Assembly (NCBI GenBank): GCA_024401855.1
Contig: JAKSKH010000001.1
Span: 62,001-126,000 of the forward strand
Length of the DNA stretch: 64,000 nucleotides
Direction of reading: 5' to 3'
From: Bacteroidales bacterium
GTDB taxonomy: Bacteria > Bacteroidota > Bacteroidia > Bacteroidales > UBA932
Shown here piece after piece: positions 1 to 9,794 of this stretch. Position 1 is the stretch's first letter. Each line of letters starts with the position of its first letter. A model generated the notes under the pieces. That model did not search any database and had not been told where the DNA came from. It saw only the letters and a program-made list of their open reading frames with translations. Position numbers and translations under genes: made by a program.

Positions 1-536
1 GAGTGTTCATTCTTGAAAGAAATGGGGAGTTCCGCCACACTGTGGTCAGGGCAGGCGTCGGCTATGAATACGGGATCATATCCGAATCCGCCGTTTCCGG
101 CCCTGCGCTCAGCTATGCGGCCGTTGAAAGTCCCTTCGAAGAAATGCTTCTCCCCGTTCCAGATAAGGGTGACAACACTGCTGAAATGCGCGGTCCGGGG
201 CTCTCCAGGATGCTTTTCCATCTCGGAAAGAAGTTTGTCTATGTTGGCATTGAAATCATGACCCTCGGTGGCATAGCGGGCGCTGTGAACTCCCGGAGCG
301 CCGTCAAGGCAGTCAACCATAAGTCCCGTATCGTCCGCAAAGCAGTTCAGACCGGTTTTTTCATAGACGTATTCCGCCTTTATTATGGAATTCTCCCTGA
401 GGGTCTCCCCTGTCTCTTCTATATCTTCGACTATTCCGACTTCCTCCATGGAAACCACTTCATAGTCGGGGCCGAGCAGGTCCGCCGCTTCGCGGAGCTT
501 GCCCTTGTTGCCGGTTGCAAAGACAATCTTCATCAT
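1..536 (-). CDS. rdgB: RdgB/HAM1-type XTP/dITP diphosphatase, 3' end cut by window edge
   Basis: About 178 residues are visible. The frame begins MMKIVFATGNKGKLREA, the SHR-type phosphate-binding start of the HAM1/RdgB family (T/S-x-N-x-x-K), and continues with FADDTGLMVD, the metal-binding segment, and GFGYDPVF, the family signature near the C-terminus. Such enzymes hydrolyse XTP, dITP and ITP to the monophosphates and keep deaminated purines out of DNA and RNA. Two adjacent ATG codons (536 or 533) could start it; the first overlaps the stop of the upstream prenyl synthase gene as ATGA, so the two are probably translationally coupled. Only the last 15-20 residues seem to be missing beyond position 1. 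Confidence 0.93.
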   Translation of the reverse strand, partial: MMKIVFATGNKGKLREAADLLGPDYEVVSMEEVGIVEDIEETGETLRENSIIKAEYVYEKTGLNCFADDTGLMVDCLDGAPGVHSARYATEGHDFNANIDKLLSEMEKHPGEPRTAHFSSVVTLIWNGEKHFFEGTFNGRIAERRAGNGGFGYDPVFIADACPDHSVAELPISFKNEH

Positions 537-1513
537 TTTGCCCTCCCCACCAGTTTCTCGGCAAAACGCCTGAGGAACTCCATCCTGAGATTTCCAAGCT
601 CGAGATTCCTGACGGCATCCATGGCCCTGTCCGTATATCTTACGATTTCCTTCCTTGCATCTTCAGGAACACCGGCCTCCATATACATCTTTTTCACAGT
701 CTCAATCTTGTTCCGTTTCTCCTCCGGGGTTTCCGCCTTGGCCAGGAACGCATTCATGAAAGCTTGCCTGTCTGAAACCTTCTCCATGGCGCGCACGGTG
801 AGCCAGCTTTTCTTCTCATTGAGAATATCTCCCCCGATAGGCTTTCCGAACACTTTTTCGTCTCCGAACGCATCCAGATAATCATCGGCGACCTGGAAAG
901 CCATGCCCAGTTCATATCCGTATCCGTACATGGCCTTCACGGCCTCTTCTCCCGCCCCTGCCAATACGGCACCCATAGCGGCGGAGCACGCAAGAAGAAC
1001 AGCGGTCTTAAGCCCTATCATCTTCTCGTATTCGTCCATCTTCACCTCGGGAACGGACTCGAACTCCATGTCGTACTGCTGGCCTTCGCACACTTCTGCG
1101 GCTGTCTTGGAGAAAAGGTCGAGAACAGCGTGAAGCTTGTTCGCCGGAACCTTTGCAATCCTCTTGTAAGCATCAATCTGCATGACGTCTCCGGACAGAA
1201 TTGCGGTATCCCCGCTCCATTTGGTCCACACAGTCGGTTTTCCCCTCCTGAGCGGAGACTTGTCCATGATGTCATCATGAAGAAGGGTGAAAGTATGGAA
1301 AACCTCCAGTCCCACCGCAGGCTCAAGGACATCATCGTCTATGCTGTCCCTGAAAAGGGCGTAAGCGGTAAGGTACAGGCGCGGACGTATGCGCTTGCCA
1401 CCTATCTCAATCATATATCTCAAGGGGTCGTACAGCCCTGCGGGGGTCTCCGGAAAGCGTATATCCTTGAAAAGCTTGAGGACAACGCCGTCAATGTTGG
1501 CTTCTGAAATCAT
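533..1513 (-). CDS. short-chain polyprenyl diphosphate synthase (IspA/GGPPS type)
   Basis: A 326-residue all-helical isoprenyl diphosphate synthase. It shows GGKRIRPRL near residue 40, the first aspartate-rich motif HDDIMD followed by RRGKPTVW, and the second motif DDYLDAFGD. These bind the magnesium-diphosphate of the allylic substrate. The enzyme condenses isopentenyl diphosphate units, probably to C15-C20. The exact chain length cannot be read with confidence. The frame is open to a TTG at 1522, but that TTG is part of the TATATTTG promoter box, so the ATG at 1513 is the likely start. A second paralogue with a different first motif lies at 47113-48084. The stop overlaps the rdgB start. Confidence 0.9.
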   Translation of the reverse strand: MISEANIDGVVLKLFKDIRFPETPAGLYDPLRYMIEIGGKRIRPRLYLTAYALFRDSIDDDVLEPAVGLEVFHTFTLLHDDIMDKSPLRRGKPTVWTKWSGDTAILSGDVMQIDAYKRIAKVPANKLHAVLDLFSKTAAEVCEGQQYDMEFESVPEVKMDEYEKMIGLKTAVLLACSAAMGAVLAGAGEEAVKAMYGYGYELGMAFQVADDYLDAFGDEKVFGKPIGGDILNEKKSWLTVRAMEKVSDRQAFMNAFLAKAETPEEKRNKIETVKKMYMEAGVPEDARKEIVRYTDRAMDAVRNLELGNLRMEFLRRFAEKLVGRAK

Positions 1514-1519
1514 AACCTG

Positions 1520-1527
1520 CAAATATA
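1520..1527 (-). promoter_or_regulatory. -7 promoter box TATATTTG for the prenyl synthase
   Basis: The sequence matches the Bacteroidota consensus TAnnTTTG exactly. The ATG at 1513 lies six bases downstream, so the transcript should have almost no 5' leader. The box faces away from the rsgA box 13 bp to the right. Confidence 0.7.
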
Positions 1528-1540
1528 GTCATAAAATGGT

Positions 1541-1548
1541 TATCTTTG
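1541..1548 (+). promoter_or_regulatory. -7 promoter box TATCTTTG for rsgA
   Basis: An exact TAnnTTTG match with five bases between it and the rsgA ATG, which predicts a leaderless or nearly leaderless mRNA. It lies back to back with the prenyl synthase promoter. Confidence 0.72.
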
Positions 1549-1553
1549 CAATA

Positions 1554-2489
1554 ATGAATGCAGTAGTAACCAAGAATGCAGGCAGTCATTTCTATCTGAG
1601 CGAACTGCCCCTGTGGAAGCCTTTTCCGGCGGTGCTCAGGGGGCGTGTCCGTCTGGACAGCAAGGGGCTTACCAATCCCGTGGCCGTGGGTGACCGCGTC
1701 GAATACGAACTGCCGGAAGGAGAGCCCTCCGAGCAGAACCCGGCAATCATCACAAAGGTTCTGGACAGGGACAATTACGTAATCCGCAGATCTACGAATC
1801 TGTCAAGACAGTCCCACGTTATAGCGGCCAACCTTGACCGGGCGGTAATTGCCACAAGCCTGTATTTCCCGGAAATCAAGCTCCCCTTCCTGGACCGCAT
1901 TCTTGTAACCTGCGAGGTTTACAAGGTTCCCGCAACAATAGTGCTGAACAAAGTTGACATGTACCGGTCCGAAGCCGCGGATGAAGTGGAACGGTTCAAG
2001 GAGATATACGGCGATGCCGGGTACACGGTGATAGAAACATCGGCAAGGACCGGAGAAGGTATAGACAGGCTCAGGGAACTCTGCGCAGGCAAGGTAAACC
2101 TCATTTCCGGAGAATCGGGGGTAGGCAAGTCTTCCATTGTAAAGGCTCTGGACCCGGCCCTGGACCCCAAGATAGGAAAAATCTCAGACGTGCATCTGCA
2201 AGGGAAGCACACCACCTCGCTCTACGAGATGTACCGCATGGAATGCGGAGGCTACATAATAGACACTCCGGGGCTCCGGGGCTTCGGACTTGTGGACCTT
2301 GAAAAAGAGGAGATATCCAAGTACTTCCCGGAAATGCTGCAGACAGGCAGAGACTGCCGTTTCATCCCCTGCACACACACTCACGAACCCGGCTGCGCAG
2401 TCAAAGAGGCGGTAGAAGCCGGGAAGATAAGCCGGGAGCGCTACAACTCATACCTCGGCATGCTGGAAGAAGACAGGAAATTCAGATGA
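1554..2489 (+). CDS. rsgA: ribosome biogenesis GTPase RsgA
   Basis: A 311-residue circularly permuted GTPase that helps mature the 30S subunit. An N-terminal OB-fold precedes the G motifs in the permuted order G4 (LNKVD), G1 (GESGVGKSS) and G3 (DTPGLRGFG). A C-terminal zinc knuckle follows with C-x4-C-T-H-x5-C (CRFIPCTH...GC). The reading frame is open far upstream, but the ATG at 1554 sits just after a TATCTTTG box and gives the usual family length. The stop overlaps the start of the downstream MATE gene (ATGA). Confidence 0.96.
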   Translation: MNAVVTKNAGSHFYLSELPLWKPFPAVLRGRVRLDSKGLTNPVAVGDRVEYELPEGEPSEQNPAIITKVLDRDNYVIRRSTNLSRQSHVIAANLDRAVIATSLYFPEIKLPFLDRILVTCEVYKVPATIVLNKVDMYRSEAADEVERFKEIYGDAGYTVIETSARTGEGIDRLRELCAGKVNLISGESGVGKSSIVKALDPALDPKIGKISDVHLQGKHTTSLYEMYRMECGGYIIDTPGLRGFGLVDLEKEEISKYFPEMLQTGRDCRFIPCTHTHEPGCAVKEAVEAGKISRERYNSYLGMLEEDRKFR

Positions 2490-3895
2490 ACAGGCAACTC
2501 AACAGGGAAATACTCCGTCTTTCCGTTCCAAGCATTCTGGCAAACCTGACCGTACCCCTCGTGGGAATGGTCGACACGGCCGTGGCCGGACACCTGCACG
2601 GAGGGAACGCCGCAACGTTCATCGGAGCCATCAGCATAGGGGCGATGCTGTTCAACCTCCTCTACTGGGGTTTCGGATTCCTCAGGACCGGAACGGGAGG
2701 ACTGACAGCGCAGGCATTCGGAAGGAATGACATGCAGGACTCCCTTAAGATTCTTGTACGCGGAGTATGCCTCGCCCTTGGAATCTCAATCCTGCTGCTG
2801 GTTCTGCAATGGCCTTTCGTAAAGCTGGTGCTCTCTCTTATGGAAGCCAGCCCGGAAGCCCGGACTCTGGCGGAGGAATACTTCTTCATACGCATCTGGG
2901 CAGCTCCGGCAACGCTTTGCCTGATGGTGTTCAGCGGATGGTTTGCGGGAATGCAGGACTCAATGAGTTCCATGTGGAAGGATCTCGTCGTAAACGGAGT
3001 CAACGTGGTTGCAAGCATAATCCTTGCAACGGGAGCAGGTAATTGGAAAGGATTCGGCTTTGCCGGCATTGCGATGGGCACGGTTGCCGCGCAATACAGC
3101 GGCCTTGCATTCTGTGTCATCGTGTGCCTCGTGAAATACCGCAGAAAAGTGTTCAGCCTGTTCAAGCCTTCCGGCATTCCGGGAATGCTTCGCGGTGATG
3201 ACCTCGGTTCCTTCTTCAAGATGAATCTGGACCTGCTGATACGCTCGCTGGGGTTCATAGTGATATACATCGGGTACACCGCCATAGCCGCCGGCTTTGG
3301 TGACACTATTCTTGCCTGCAGTTCCATAATGATGCAGATGCTGATGATCTTCTCTTATTTCACGGACGGATTCGCCTACGCCGGGGAAGCGCTGAGCGGA
3401 CGTTTCATCGGGGAGGGAAACACAGGCCTGCTGCGCCGGAGCGTACGGTATGTCTTCGTATGGAGCATGAGCGTTTCCGTGCTGTTCATAGGGATATATG
3501 TTGCCGGCGGAGTACCCTTGCTCAAGCTGCTCACCTCCGACACGAAGGTTGTGGAAAGCTGCCGGGAATTCCTGCCCTGGCTGATTCTTATGCCGCCGAT
3601 AGGATGCGCGGCATTCACCTGGGACGGCATCTTTATGGGAGCTACGGCCTCCGTTCCCTTCAGGAACTCGATGGTCGGGGCGGCGCTTTTCTTTTTCGGC
3701 ACATGGACAGTCTGCCGGGCGGCATTTACACCAAGCGGCGCGGAAGCTCTGCACTGCCTCCTCGCCGCTTATTTTGCACATCTCCTTTTCAGGACAGTCT
3801 ACCTCAGCCTTTCTTACAGGGCTTGCGTTTTAGCATCGAATACAGGATGCCGGCAACACGCAGCCCGGTTCCTGCCGCACCGCAGACGCTCTTGA
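2486..3895 (+). CDS. MATE family efflux transporter (DinF-like)
   Basis: A 469-residue polytopic membrane protein beginning MNRQLNREILRLSVPSILAN, the usual start of DinF-type MATE exporters. GMVDTAVAGHL is the first membrane segment with its family glycine/aspartate pattern. About twelve hydrophobic segments follow. The substrate cannot be inferred; sodium- or proton-driven drug export is typical. It is translationally coupled to rsgA. The last 30 residues are Arg/His/Cys-rich and look unlike a membrane protein. They run 92 nt into the oppositely oriented holin-like gene, so this tail may be a recent read-through extension. Confidence 0.9.
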   Translation: MNRQLNREILRLSVPSILANLTVPLVGMVDTAVAGHLHGGNAATFIGAISIGAMLFNLLYWGFGFLRTGTGGLTAQAFGRNDMQDSLKILVRGVCLALGISILLLVLQWPFVKLVLSLMEASPEARTLAEEYFFIRIWAAPATLCLMVFSGWFAGMQDSMSSMWKDLVVNGVNVVASIILATGAGNWKGFGFAGIAMGTVAAQYSGLAFCVIVCLVKYRRKVFSLFKPSGIPGMLRGDDLGSFFKMNLDLLIRSLGFIVIYIGYTAIAAGFGDTILACSSIMMQMLMIFSYFTDGFAYAGEALSGRFIGEGNTGLLRRSVRYVFVWSMSVSVLFIGIYVAGGVPLLKLLTSDTKVVESCREFLPWLILMPPIGCAAFTWDGIFMGATASVPFRNSMVGAALFFFGTWTVCRAAFTPSGAEALHCLLAAYFAHLLFRTVYLSLSYRACVLASNTGCRQHAARFLPHRRRS

Positions 3896-4280
3896 ATGAA
3901 TTGAAAGCGTTCGAAGTCTCACGGTCGAAGCTTGAGACCCCGGCTTTCGCCTTCAGGATTTCGTTGTCAAGTTCCCGTGAATCCTTCACTTCATCTGAAA
4001 ACAGCCTTACGAAGCCGTCAAGAAAGAGTTTCTTCCTCAGAAGGAACAGCACGACAAATGCGGCAACTGAAATGAAAAGAACAATGACCGTTCCCCAGGG
4101 GGTGCCCAGGGACGCATTGAGGACCTGCATCAGAAGATATGAAAGGATTCCGAATGCCAGAAAGCCTGCAAGTGCAAGAAGAAAAGATGAAAGGAGCCCC
4201 GCAAGGGCCACGGACAGGCTTTTTGTCACGTTCAGCCTCATTTCCCTGATGCGGAGGTCCACATATTCCTTGATTCCCAT
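3804..4280 (-). CDS. small two-TM membrane protein, phage-holin-family (YqjE/Holin-X) like
   Basis: A 158-residue protein with an amphipathic N-terminus (MGIKEYVDLRIREMRLN), two strong hydrophobic segments near residues 27-50 and 65-85, then a charged cytoplasmic tail. This resembles the Holin-X/YqjE proteins that often sit after a YtxH protein in Bacteroidota. They are not lysis genes in that setting; their role is poorly defined, probably envelope stress or membrane organisation. The start at 4280 lies seven bases after the YtxH-like stop; an upstream in-frame ATG at 4343 would overlap that gene. Its 3' end overlaps the MATE gene on the other strand by 92 nt. Confidence 0.7.
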   Translation of the reverse strand: MGIKEYVDLRIREMRLNVTKSLSVALAGLLSSFLLALAGFLAFGILSYLLMQVLNASLGTPWGTVIVLFISVAAFVVLFLLRKKLFLDGFVRLFSDEVKDSRELDNEILKAKAGVSSFDRETSNAFNSFKSVCGAAGTGLRVAGILYSMLKRKPCKKG

Positions 4281-4287
4281 GATACAG

Positions 4288-4467
4288 TTACTCCTCTTCC
4301 TTGGGATTCCCCTCAAAAACGTCATCCTCGGGCTCCCCCTCATCGTGGAGGGCGGTAGCTACGCTGTCTATTATCCTCATTCCCTTTTCAGTCATTGAAA
4401 GGGCCACGAGAGCCACACCGGTGGCAACGCCTGCAACGAATGCAAAAAAAGTTGATCCTTTTGCCAT
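4288..4467 (-). CDS. YtxH-like small membrane protein (59 aa)
   Basis: A 59-residue ORF starting [20 protein letters not shown], a glycine-rich single membrane segment followed by [13 protein letters not shown] and an acidic tail ([17 protein letters not shown]). Glycine-zipper membrane segment plus short charged tail is the YtxH pattern. It sits between rnr (gap 10 nt) and the holin-like gene (gap 7 nt), so the three are probably co-transcribed. The function of YtxH proteins is not established beyond an association with stress. Confidence 0.78.
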   Translation of the reverse strand: MAKGSTFFAFVAGVATGVALVALSMTEKGMRIIDSVATALHDEGEPEDDVFEGNPKEEE

Positions 4468-4477
4468 AATTCCAATA

Positions 4478-6463
4478 TTATTTGATTGTTTCTATCAGTT
4501 CATAATCCAGCAGCCTCTGCTCCAGATTGGCGTTCTTGACCTTAATCCGAACCCTGTCGCCCAATCTGAAAGCCTTTCCACCACGCCTGCCCACAAGCCT
4601 GTAGTGAGCCTCGTCGAAGTCGTAGAAATCAGACTTTATCTCACGCAGCGGAACCATTCCCTCAATCTTTGTAGGCTCAATCTCCACATACATCCCCCAT
4701 TCCGTCATCCCGGATACGGTGCCGTCAAACTCCTGACCCACCTTATCCTGCATGAACTCCACAAGTTTGTACTTTACGGATGTCCTCTCGGCATCGGCGG
4801 CGACAAGTTCCCTTTCGGACGCATGCCTGCACTCTTCCTCGAGCTTCTCCTTGTTCTCCGGAGAACCGCCGTTGAGATATCTGGCAAGCAGGCGGTGCAC
4901 CATAGTGTCCGGATAGCGCCTGATAGGCGAAGTGAAATGAGTGTAGAAGTCAAAGGCAAGTCCGTAATGCCCGATATTGTCGGTGCTGTAGACAGCCTTG
5001 GCCATTGACCGCAGCGCGATGTTCTCGAATGCATCATACTCCGGTTTGCCGAGCGATGCGCTCAGAAGACCGCGCAGGGACTCGGCCGCGCTCTTCCCGT
5101 TCTTCGCCTCCCCCATCCTGTATCCGAAGTTGGATGCAAAGCCGCGGAGCCCCTCCAGTTTCTCGAAGTTGGGTTCACCGTGAATTCTATAAACGAAAGG
5201 CTTGGCGTTCTTTGCCGCCACTCCGTTCATCTGCCCGCCTGTCGCCACAAATTCGGCCACAGTCCGGTTTGCCAGAAGCATGAATTCCTCAATCAGCCAG
5301 TTGGCCTCTTTCGAGAACTTCTCATACACCTTCACCGGCTTTCCGTCAGAATCCACCTCAACCTTCATCTCAGGACGGTCGAAATTTATTGCTCCTACCT
5401 TGAACCTGTTCTCCCTCAATATCATGGCCAGCCTGAAGCAGGCGAGCACAGCCTCCTGAAGTTCGTTCTCAGCCCTGCCGTTCTCTATTATCTCCTGAGC
5501 CTCGTCATAATTGAGGCGGCTGTTCGAACGTATTGCAGTACGGTTTATCCTGCGTGACTTCACCTCCCCCTTCGGAGTCATTTCGAAAATCACTGAAAAG
5601 CAGAGTTTGTCCTCGTCCGGCCGCAGGGAACATAGCTTGTTGCACAGTTTCTCCGGGAGCATGGGCACGGTGCGGTCCACCAGATAAACGGAAGTGCCGC
5701 GTTCGCGGGCCTCCTTGTCGACCGGCGTTCCCGGCCTGACGTAATATGACACGTCCGCGATGTGTACTCCTATTTCGAAGTTGCCGCCGCTCAATTTCCT
5801 GTAACTGAGAGCGTCATCGAAGTCCTTGGCATCGGCGGGGTCGATGGTGAAGGTGAAGCGGTCACGGTAATCCAGACGACCTTTCATGTCTTCCGAAGTA
5901 ATTTCTTCGGAAATGCCTTCAGCCGCATTCTCGACTTCTTTTTCGAAGCGGTAGGGAAGGTTGAACTCGGCCAGGATGGCATGCATTTCGGTATCGTTCT
6001 CACCAGGGTATCCGAGCACATCCACTATATGGCCGTGCGGGGCCGTCTCTCCCCTGTCCCAGCCGTCTACTACTGCCGCCACCTTCATGCCCGGCTTCGC
6101 GCCTGCAGCAAATGCCTGCTCCACATCTATCTCTATATCATACGGCATGGTCTTGCTCTGCATGAGCACCCATCCCTGGGCCCCGACCGTATGGAGTATG
6201 CCCACGAACTGTCTGCCGGAACGTTCTATGATCTCCACCACCTCGCCTTCCCGGCGCCTGTCCGAAGCCTTGTTGCGCGTAACCGCGACCCTGACCGTAT
6301 CTCCGTCAAGCGCGTGGCGGGTTCTGGAGGCCTTTACGAACACATCGTCATCCTGTCCTTCTATGATGACGAAAATGAAACCGTCCCTGGTCATCTGCAC
6401 CCTGCCTACAAACTGCGGGCATACCTTTCTTTTCGTCCTTCTCCTCGTATTTACTTTTTTCAT
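4478..6463 (-). CDS. rnr: ribonuclease R
   Basis: A 661-residue 3'-to-5' exoribonuclease of the RNase II/R family. Cold-shock-type OB domains occupy about residues 20-160. The RNB catalytic domain contains [11 protein letters not shown], whose aspartates hold the two magnesium ions. A C-terminal S1 domain follows ([17 protein letters not shown]). The frame is open to 6607, but the residues before [13 protein letters not shown] are low-complexity and unlike the family, so the ATG at 6463 is chosen. It lacks the long basic C-terminal tail of the enterobacterial enzyme. It degrades structured RNA and, with SmpB/tmRNA (smpB is at 41749), defective mRNA. Confidence 0.95.
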   Translation of the reverse strand: MKKVNTRRRTKRKVCPQFVGRVQMTRDGFIFVIIEGQDDDVFVKASRTRHALDGDTVRVAVTRNKASDRRREGEVVEIIERSGRQFVGILHTVGAQGWVLMQSKTMPYDIEIDVEQAFAAGAKPGMKVAAVVDGWDRGETAPHGHIVDVLGYPGENDTEMHAILAEFNLPYRFEKEVENAAEGISEEITSEDMKGRLDYRDRFTFTIDPADAKDFDDALSYRKLSGGNFEIGVHIADVSYYVRPGTPVDKEARERGTSVYLVDRTVPMLPEKLCNKLCSLRPDEDKLCFSVIFEMTPKGEVKSRRINRTAIRSNSRLNYDEAQEIIENGRAENELQEAVLACFRLAMILRENRFKVGAINFDRPEMKVEVDSDGKPVKVYEKFSKEANWLIEEFMLLANRTVAEFVATGGQMNGVAAKNAKPFVYRIHGEPNFEKLEGLRGFASNFGYRMGEAKNGKSAAESLRGLLSASLGKPEYDAFENIALRSMAKAVYSTDNIGHYGLAFDFYTHFTSPIRRYPDTMVHRLLARYLNGGSPENKEKLEEECRHASERELVAADAERTSVKYKLVEFMQDKVGQEFDGTVSGMTEWGMYVEIEPTKIEGMVPLREIKSDFYDFDEAHYRLVGRRGGKAFRLGDRVRIKVKNANLEQRLLDYELIETIK

Positions 6464-6487
6464 CTCTCGACAGATTCGTAATTTCCG

Positions 6488-6495
6488 TAAATATA
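6488..6495 (-). promoter_or_regulatory. possible -7 box TATATTTA for rnr
   Basis: One mismatch from TAnnTTTG. It lies 24 nt upstream of the rnr ATG and 11 bp from the gpmI box, back to back. The mismatch at the last position makes it tentative. Confidence 0.4.
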
Positions 6496-6506
6496 CCAAT
6501 AATTTG

Positions 6507-6514
6507 TATCTTTG
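6507..6514 (+). promoter_or_regulatory. -7 promoter box TATCTTTG for gpmI operon
   Basis: Exact TAnnTTTG match 39 nt upstream of the gpmI ATG, serving gpmI-kdgK-eda-exuT. Confidence 0.7.
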
Positions 6515-6553
6515 CAATCCGTATCGGACATATATGAATATCAGCTCAAAAAT

Positions 6554-8074
6554 ATGAACAGAAAAGTACTTCTTATGATTCTTGACGGATGGGGAGAAGG
6601 CCGTCATGATGCATCCAACGCCATTTACACACAGGGAGCTCCGTTTATCGACAGTCTCCGCGCAAAATATCCTTTCTCACATCTCCAGGCCTGCGGGGAA
6701 TATGTAGGCCTTCCGGACGGACAGATGGGGAATTCCGAGGTGGGGCACATGAACCTCGGAGCCGGCCGCGTGGTTTACCAGGACCTCGTCAAGATCAACA
6801 TGGCCTGCCGCAACCACGCCCTTCAGCAGAACGCGGAAATCAAGGCGGTGTATGATTACGTGAAGGAGAGCGGCAAGAAGCTCCACTTCTTCGGACTCTG
6901 TTCTCACGGAGGAGTGCACTCATCCCTGAACCATCTCTACGAATTCCTGGACGATGCAAAGAAGGCCGGACTCGAGGACGTATACGTACACTGTTTCATG
7001 GACGGCCGCGACACCGACCCCCACAGCGGACTCGGATTCGTGAAAGAGCTTGAGGAGAAGATGGCGCAGAGCACCGGACGCATAGCAACAGTCTGCGGAC
7101 GTTTCTATGCAATGGACAGGGACAAGAGATGGAACCGCATAAAAGAAGCCTACGATATGCTTGTTGACGGAAAGGGCGCACAGTTCGAGCACGCTCTCGA
7201 TGGAATCCGGGCGTCATACGACGCAGACGTGACCGATGAATTCATCAAGCCCATCGTCATCGCCAGGGACGGAAAGCCCGTCGCCAAGGTGGAGGAAGGA
7301 GATGCTGTCATCTTCTACAATTTCCGCAACGACCGTGCGCGCGAGCTCACGAACGTCCTCACCCAGAACGACATGCCCGAAGAGGGAATGCACACGCTTC
7401 CCCTTTACTACTGCTGTCTCACTCCCTACGATGCCTCATTCAAGGGACTTCACATCCTCTTCGACAAGGAAGAGGTGGTTGACACCCTGGGCGAGACAGT
7501 GAGCAAGGCCGGAAAGAACCAGCTCAGGATTGCCGAGACCGAGAAATACGCGCACGTCACTTTCTTCTTCAACGGAGGAAGGGAGACTCCCTTCGAGAAC
7601 GAGGACCGCATTCTCGTGAACTCCCCGAAGGTCGCCACCTATGACCTCCAGCCGGAGATGAGCGCCATCGAGGTTACGGACAAGCTCTGCGGAGCCATCC
7701 GTTCCGAAAAGGAGGACATGATAATACTGAACTTCGCAAACGGGGACATGGTGGGACATACCGGAGTCTACAAGGCCATCACCAATGCCGTAGGATGCAT
7801 AGACGGATGCGTGGAGTCCGTTGTCACCTGCGCCCTCGCGCATGACTACGTGGTGCTTCTCACCGCAGACCACGGCAATGCCGACTACGCCGTGAACGAA
7901 GACGGCACCCCCAACACCGCACATTCCCTCAACGAGGTGCAGTTCATAGTGATAGGAGCCGGAGACGAAGTGAAGACAGTGAAAGACGGAGCTCTCTGCA
8001 ACGTCGCCCCCACCATACTCAAGCTTATGGGAATACCTCAGCCTGAAGCCATGACCGCAGAACCTCTTATCTGA
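6554..8074 (+). CDS. gpmI: 2,3-bisphosphoglycerate-independent phosphoglycerate mutase
   Basis: A 506-residue manganese enzyme of the alkaline phosphatase superfamily that interconverts 3- and 2-phosphoglycerate. The start [16 protein letters not shown] carries the metal-binding DGWG. The catalytic serine lies in [10 protein letters not shown], and [10 protein letters not shown] and DHGNADY supply substrate and metal ligands. Length is typical. The frame is open 14 codons upstream but the family N-terminus fits the ATG at 6554. It leads a tight run into kdgK (gap 10 nt), eda and exuT, placing a lower-glycolysis enzyme with a pathway that delivers glyceraldehyde 3-phosphate and pyruvate. Confidence 0.97.
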   Translation: MNRKVLLMILDGWGEGRHDASNAIYTQGAPFIDSLRAKYPFSHLQACGEYVGLPDGQMGNSEVGHMNLGAGRVVYQDLVKINMACRNHALQQNAEIKAVYDYVKESGKKLHFFGLCSHGGVHSSLNHLYEFLDDAKKAGLEDVYVHCFMDGRDTDPHSGLGFVKELEEKMAQSTGRIATVCGRFYAMDRDKRWNRIKEAYDMLVDGKGAQFEHALDGIRASYDADVTDEFIKPIVIARDGKPVAKVEEGDAVIFYNFRNDRARELTNVLTQNDMPEEGMHTLPLYYCCLTPYDASFKGLHILFDKEEVVDTLGETVSKAGKNQLRIAETEKYAHVTFFFNGGRETPFENEDRILVNSPKVATYDLQPEMSAIEVTDKLCGAIRSEKEDMIILNFANGDMVGHTGVYKAITNAVGCIDGCVESVVTCALAHDYVVLLTADHGNADYAVNEDGTPNTAHSLNEVQFIVIGAGDEVKTVKDGALCNVAPTILKLMGIPQPEAMTAEPLI

Positions 8075-8084
8075 TACAGGAAAA

Positions 8085-9110
8085 ATGTCCAAAATCATTT
8101 GTTTCGGAGAAATAATGCTCCGCCTGAGCCCCTCGGGCAATGACAGGTTCATCCAGACCGACTCTTTCAGAATCATACCCGGAGGAGGAGAGGCCAACGT
8201 GGCGGTCAGCCTGGCGAACTACGGTCACAATGCCTGCTATGTAACCAAACTTCCGTCACACGAGATAGGCCAGATTGCCGTTAACGCATTGCGCAGATAC
8301 GGAGTCAATACCGGGTACATCACCAGGGGCGGAGACAGGATAGGTCTCTACTATGCCGAGACAGGAGCTTCCATGCGCCCTTCCAAAGTCATCTACGACC
8401 GCGCAGGTTCGGCAATCGCCGAAGCCGGACCGGAAGATTTCGACTTTGACAGGATTATGGAAGGCGCCGACTGGTTCCACTGGTCAGGAATCACCCCCGC
8501 CATCTCCGACAAGGCGGCAGAACTCACCCGGACAGCCTGCGAAGCCGCAAAAAGGCATGGTGTGACGGTATCCGTGGACCTCAATTTCCGAAAGAAACTC
8601 TGGACGTCGGAAAAAGCGATATCCGTAATGCGCCCGCTTATGAAATACGTGGACGTATGCATAGGGAACGAGGAAGACGCGCAGCTGTGCCTCGGATTCA
8701 AGCCGGACGCAGACGTGGAGAACGGAAGCACAGATGCGGCGGGATACGAGGGCATCTTCAGACAGATGATGGCTGAATTCGGATTCAAGTGCGTGGTATC
8801 CACGCTCAGGGAGTCATTCTCGGCTTCCTGCAACGGATGGAAGGCTCTCATTTACGACGGGAAGGAGTTCTATCAGTCGAAAAGATATGAGATAAATCCC
8901 ATAATCGACCGCGTGGGAGGAGGAGACTCGTTCAGCGGAGGACTCATACACGGAATGCTCAAGTACGGAGGCGACATGAAGGAGGCCGTCGAGTTCGCGG
9001 CTGCGGCATCGGCCCTGAAACATACGGTGAACGGGGACTTCAATCTTGTGAGCGAGGACGAAGTGCTCTCACTTGTAAAGGGAAACGCAAACGGAAGAGT
9101 TCAAAGATAA
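8085..9110 (+). CDS. kdgK: PfkB-family sugar kinase, probably 2-keto-3-deoxygluconate kinase
   Basis: A 341-residue ribokinase-fold kinase. It begins MSKIICFGEIMLRLSP, has the substrate-side glycine run GGGEANVAVSLA and the PfkB signature DRVGGGDSFSGG near residue 285, where the Asp is the catalytic base. ATP-dependent phosphorylation of 2-keto-3-deoxygluconate to KDPG is assigned because the next gene encodes a KDPG aldolase-type protein five bases downstream and a hexuronate-type transporter follows. Sequence alone would only support a sugar kinase of this family. Confidence 0.87.
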   Translation: MSKIICFGEIMLRLSPSGNDRFIQTDSFRIIPGGGEANVAVSLANYGHNACYVTKLPSHEIGQIAVNALRRYGVNTGYITRGGDRIGLYYAETGASMRPSKVIYDRAGSAIAEAGPEDFDFDRIMEGADWFHWSGITPAISDKAAELTRTACEAAKRHGVTVSVDLNFRKKLWTSEKAISVMRPLMKYVDVCIGNEEDAQLCLGFKPDADVENGSTDAAGYEGIFRQMMAEFGFKCVVSTLRESFSASCNGWKALIYDGKEFYQSKRYEINPIIDRVGGGDSFSGGLIHGMLKYGGDMKEAVEFAAAASALKHTVNGDFNLVSEDEVLSLVKGNANGRVQR

Positions 9111-9115
9111 TCCAC

Positions 9116-9784
9116 ATGGCACAGTTCAACAGGCAGCAGGTTCTGGAGGCGATGACCTCCACCGGAATGGTTCCGGTATTCTATAATCCGGATGCAGAAA
9201 CAGGCAAGAAAGTCCTGAAAGCATGCTACGACGGAGGTGTGAGGGTGTTCGAATTCACGAACCGCGGAGACAAGGCGGCGGAAGTGTTCCCGGAACTTGT
9301 CGGATACGCTAAGGAGAATCTGCCCGGAATGATCGTGGGCATAGGTTCGATATCCTTCGCGAAGGATGCCCGGAAATTCATGAGGATGGGAGCCAGCTTC
9401 GTTGTCGGACCCCAGTTCGTACCCGGTGTGGCTTTCGCCTGCAAATTGCGCAGGATGCCGTACATCCCGGGTTGTGGCACGGTCTCAGAGGTGGGAAAGG
9501 CCCAGAGGGCGGGTTGCGATATCTGCAAGGTCTTCCCCGGTGATGTGCTCGGACCCAAGTTCGTGAAGGCTCTCCGCGCCCCCATGCCCTGGAGCAAACT
9601 GATGGTGACCGGAGGGGTCAAGCCCGAGAGAGAGAATCTCGAAGGCTGGTTCAGGGCCGGTGCAAGCTGTGTGGGAATGGGTTCGAACCTTTTCCCAAAG
9701 GATGCCGTCGAGGCAGGCGAATGGGCAAAAATAAGCGAACTCTGCAGGAACGCCCTCGAAATAATCAAAGAAATCAAACAATAA
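9116..9784 (+). CDS. eda: KDPG/KHG aldolase
   Basis: A 222-residue class I aldolase with a TIM-barrel. The glutamate of VRVFEFTNRG corresponds to the catalytic Glu of the Eda family and the lysine in CDICKVFPGD to the Schiff-base Lys. GCGTVSE is the phosphate-side loop. It splits KDPG into pyruvate and glyceraldehyde 3-phosphate. Neighbours kdgK and an ExuT-like transporter complete a hexuronate route; the upstream isomerase and dehydratase genes are not in this window. It lacks any fused Edd domain. Confidence 0.92.
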   Translation: MAQFNRQQVLEAMTSTGMVPVFYNPDAETGKKVLKACYDGGVRVFEFTNRGDKAAEVFPELVGYAKENLPGMIVGIGSISFAKDARKFMRMGASFVVGPQFVPGVAFACKLRRMPYIPGCGTVSEVGKAQRAGCDICKVFPGDVLGPKFVKALRAPMPWSKLMVTGGVKPERENLEGWFRAGASCVGMGSNLFPKDAVEAGEWAKISELCRNALEIIKEIKQ

Positions 9785-9794
9785 CCGCATACAA

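Noticed and set aside
1514..1522. TTG start for the prenyl synthase at 1522
   Set aside because: The TTG is part of the TATATTTG promoter box and the ATG at 1513 gives the normal N-terminus.
2960..3781. 273-codon open frame on the - strand
   Set aside because: Antisense to the MATE gene and without a recognisable start or motif.
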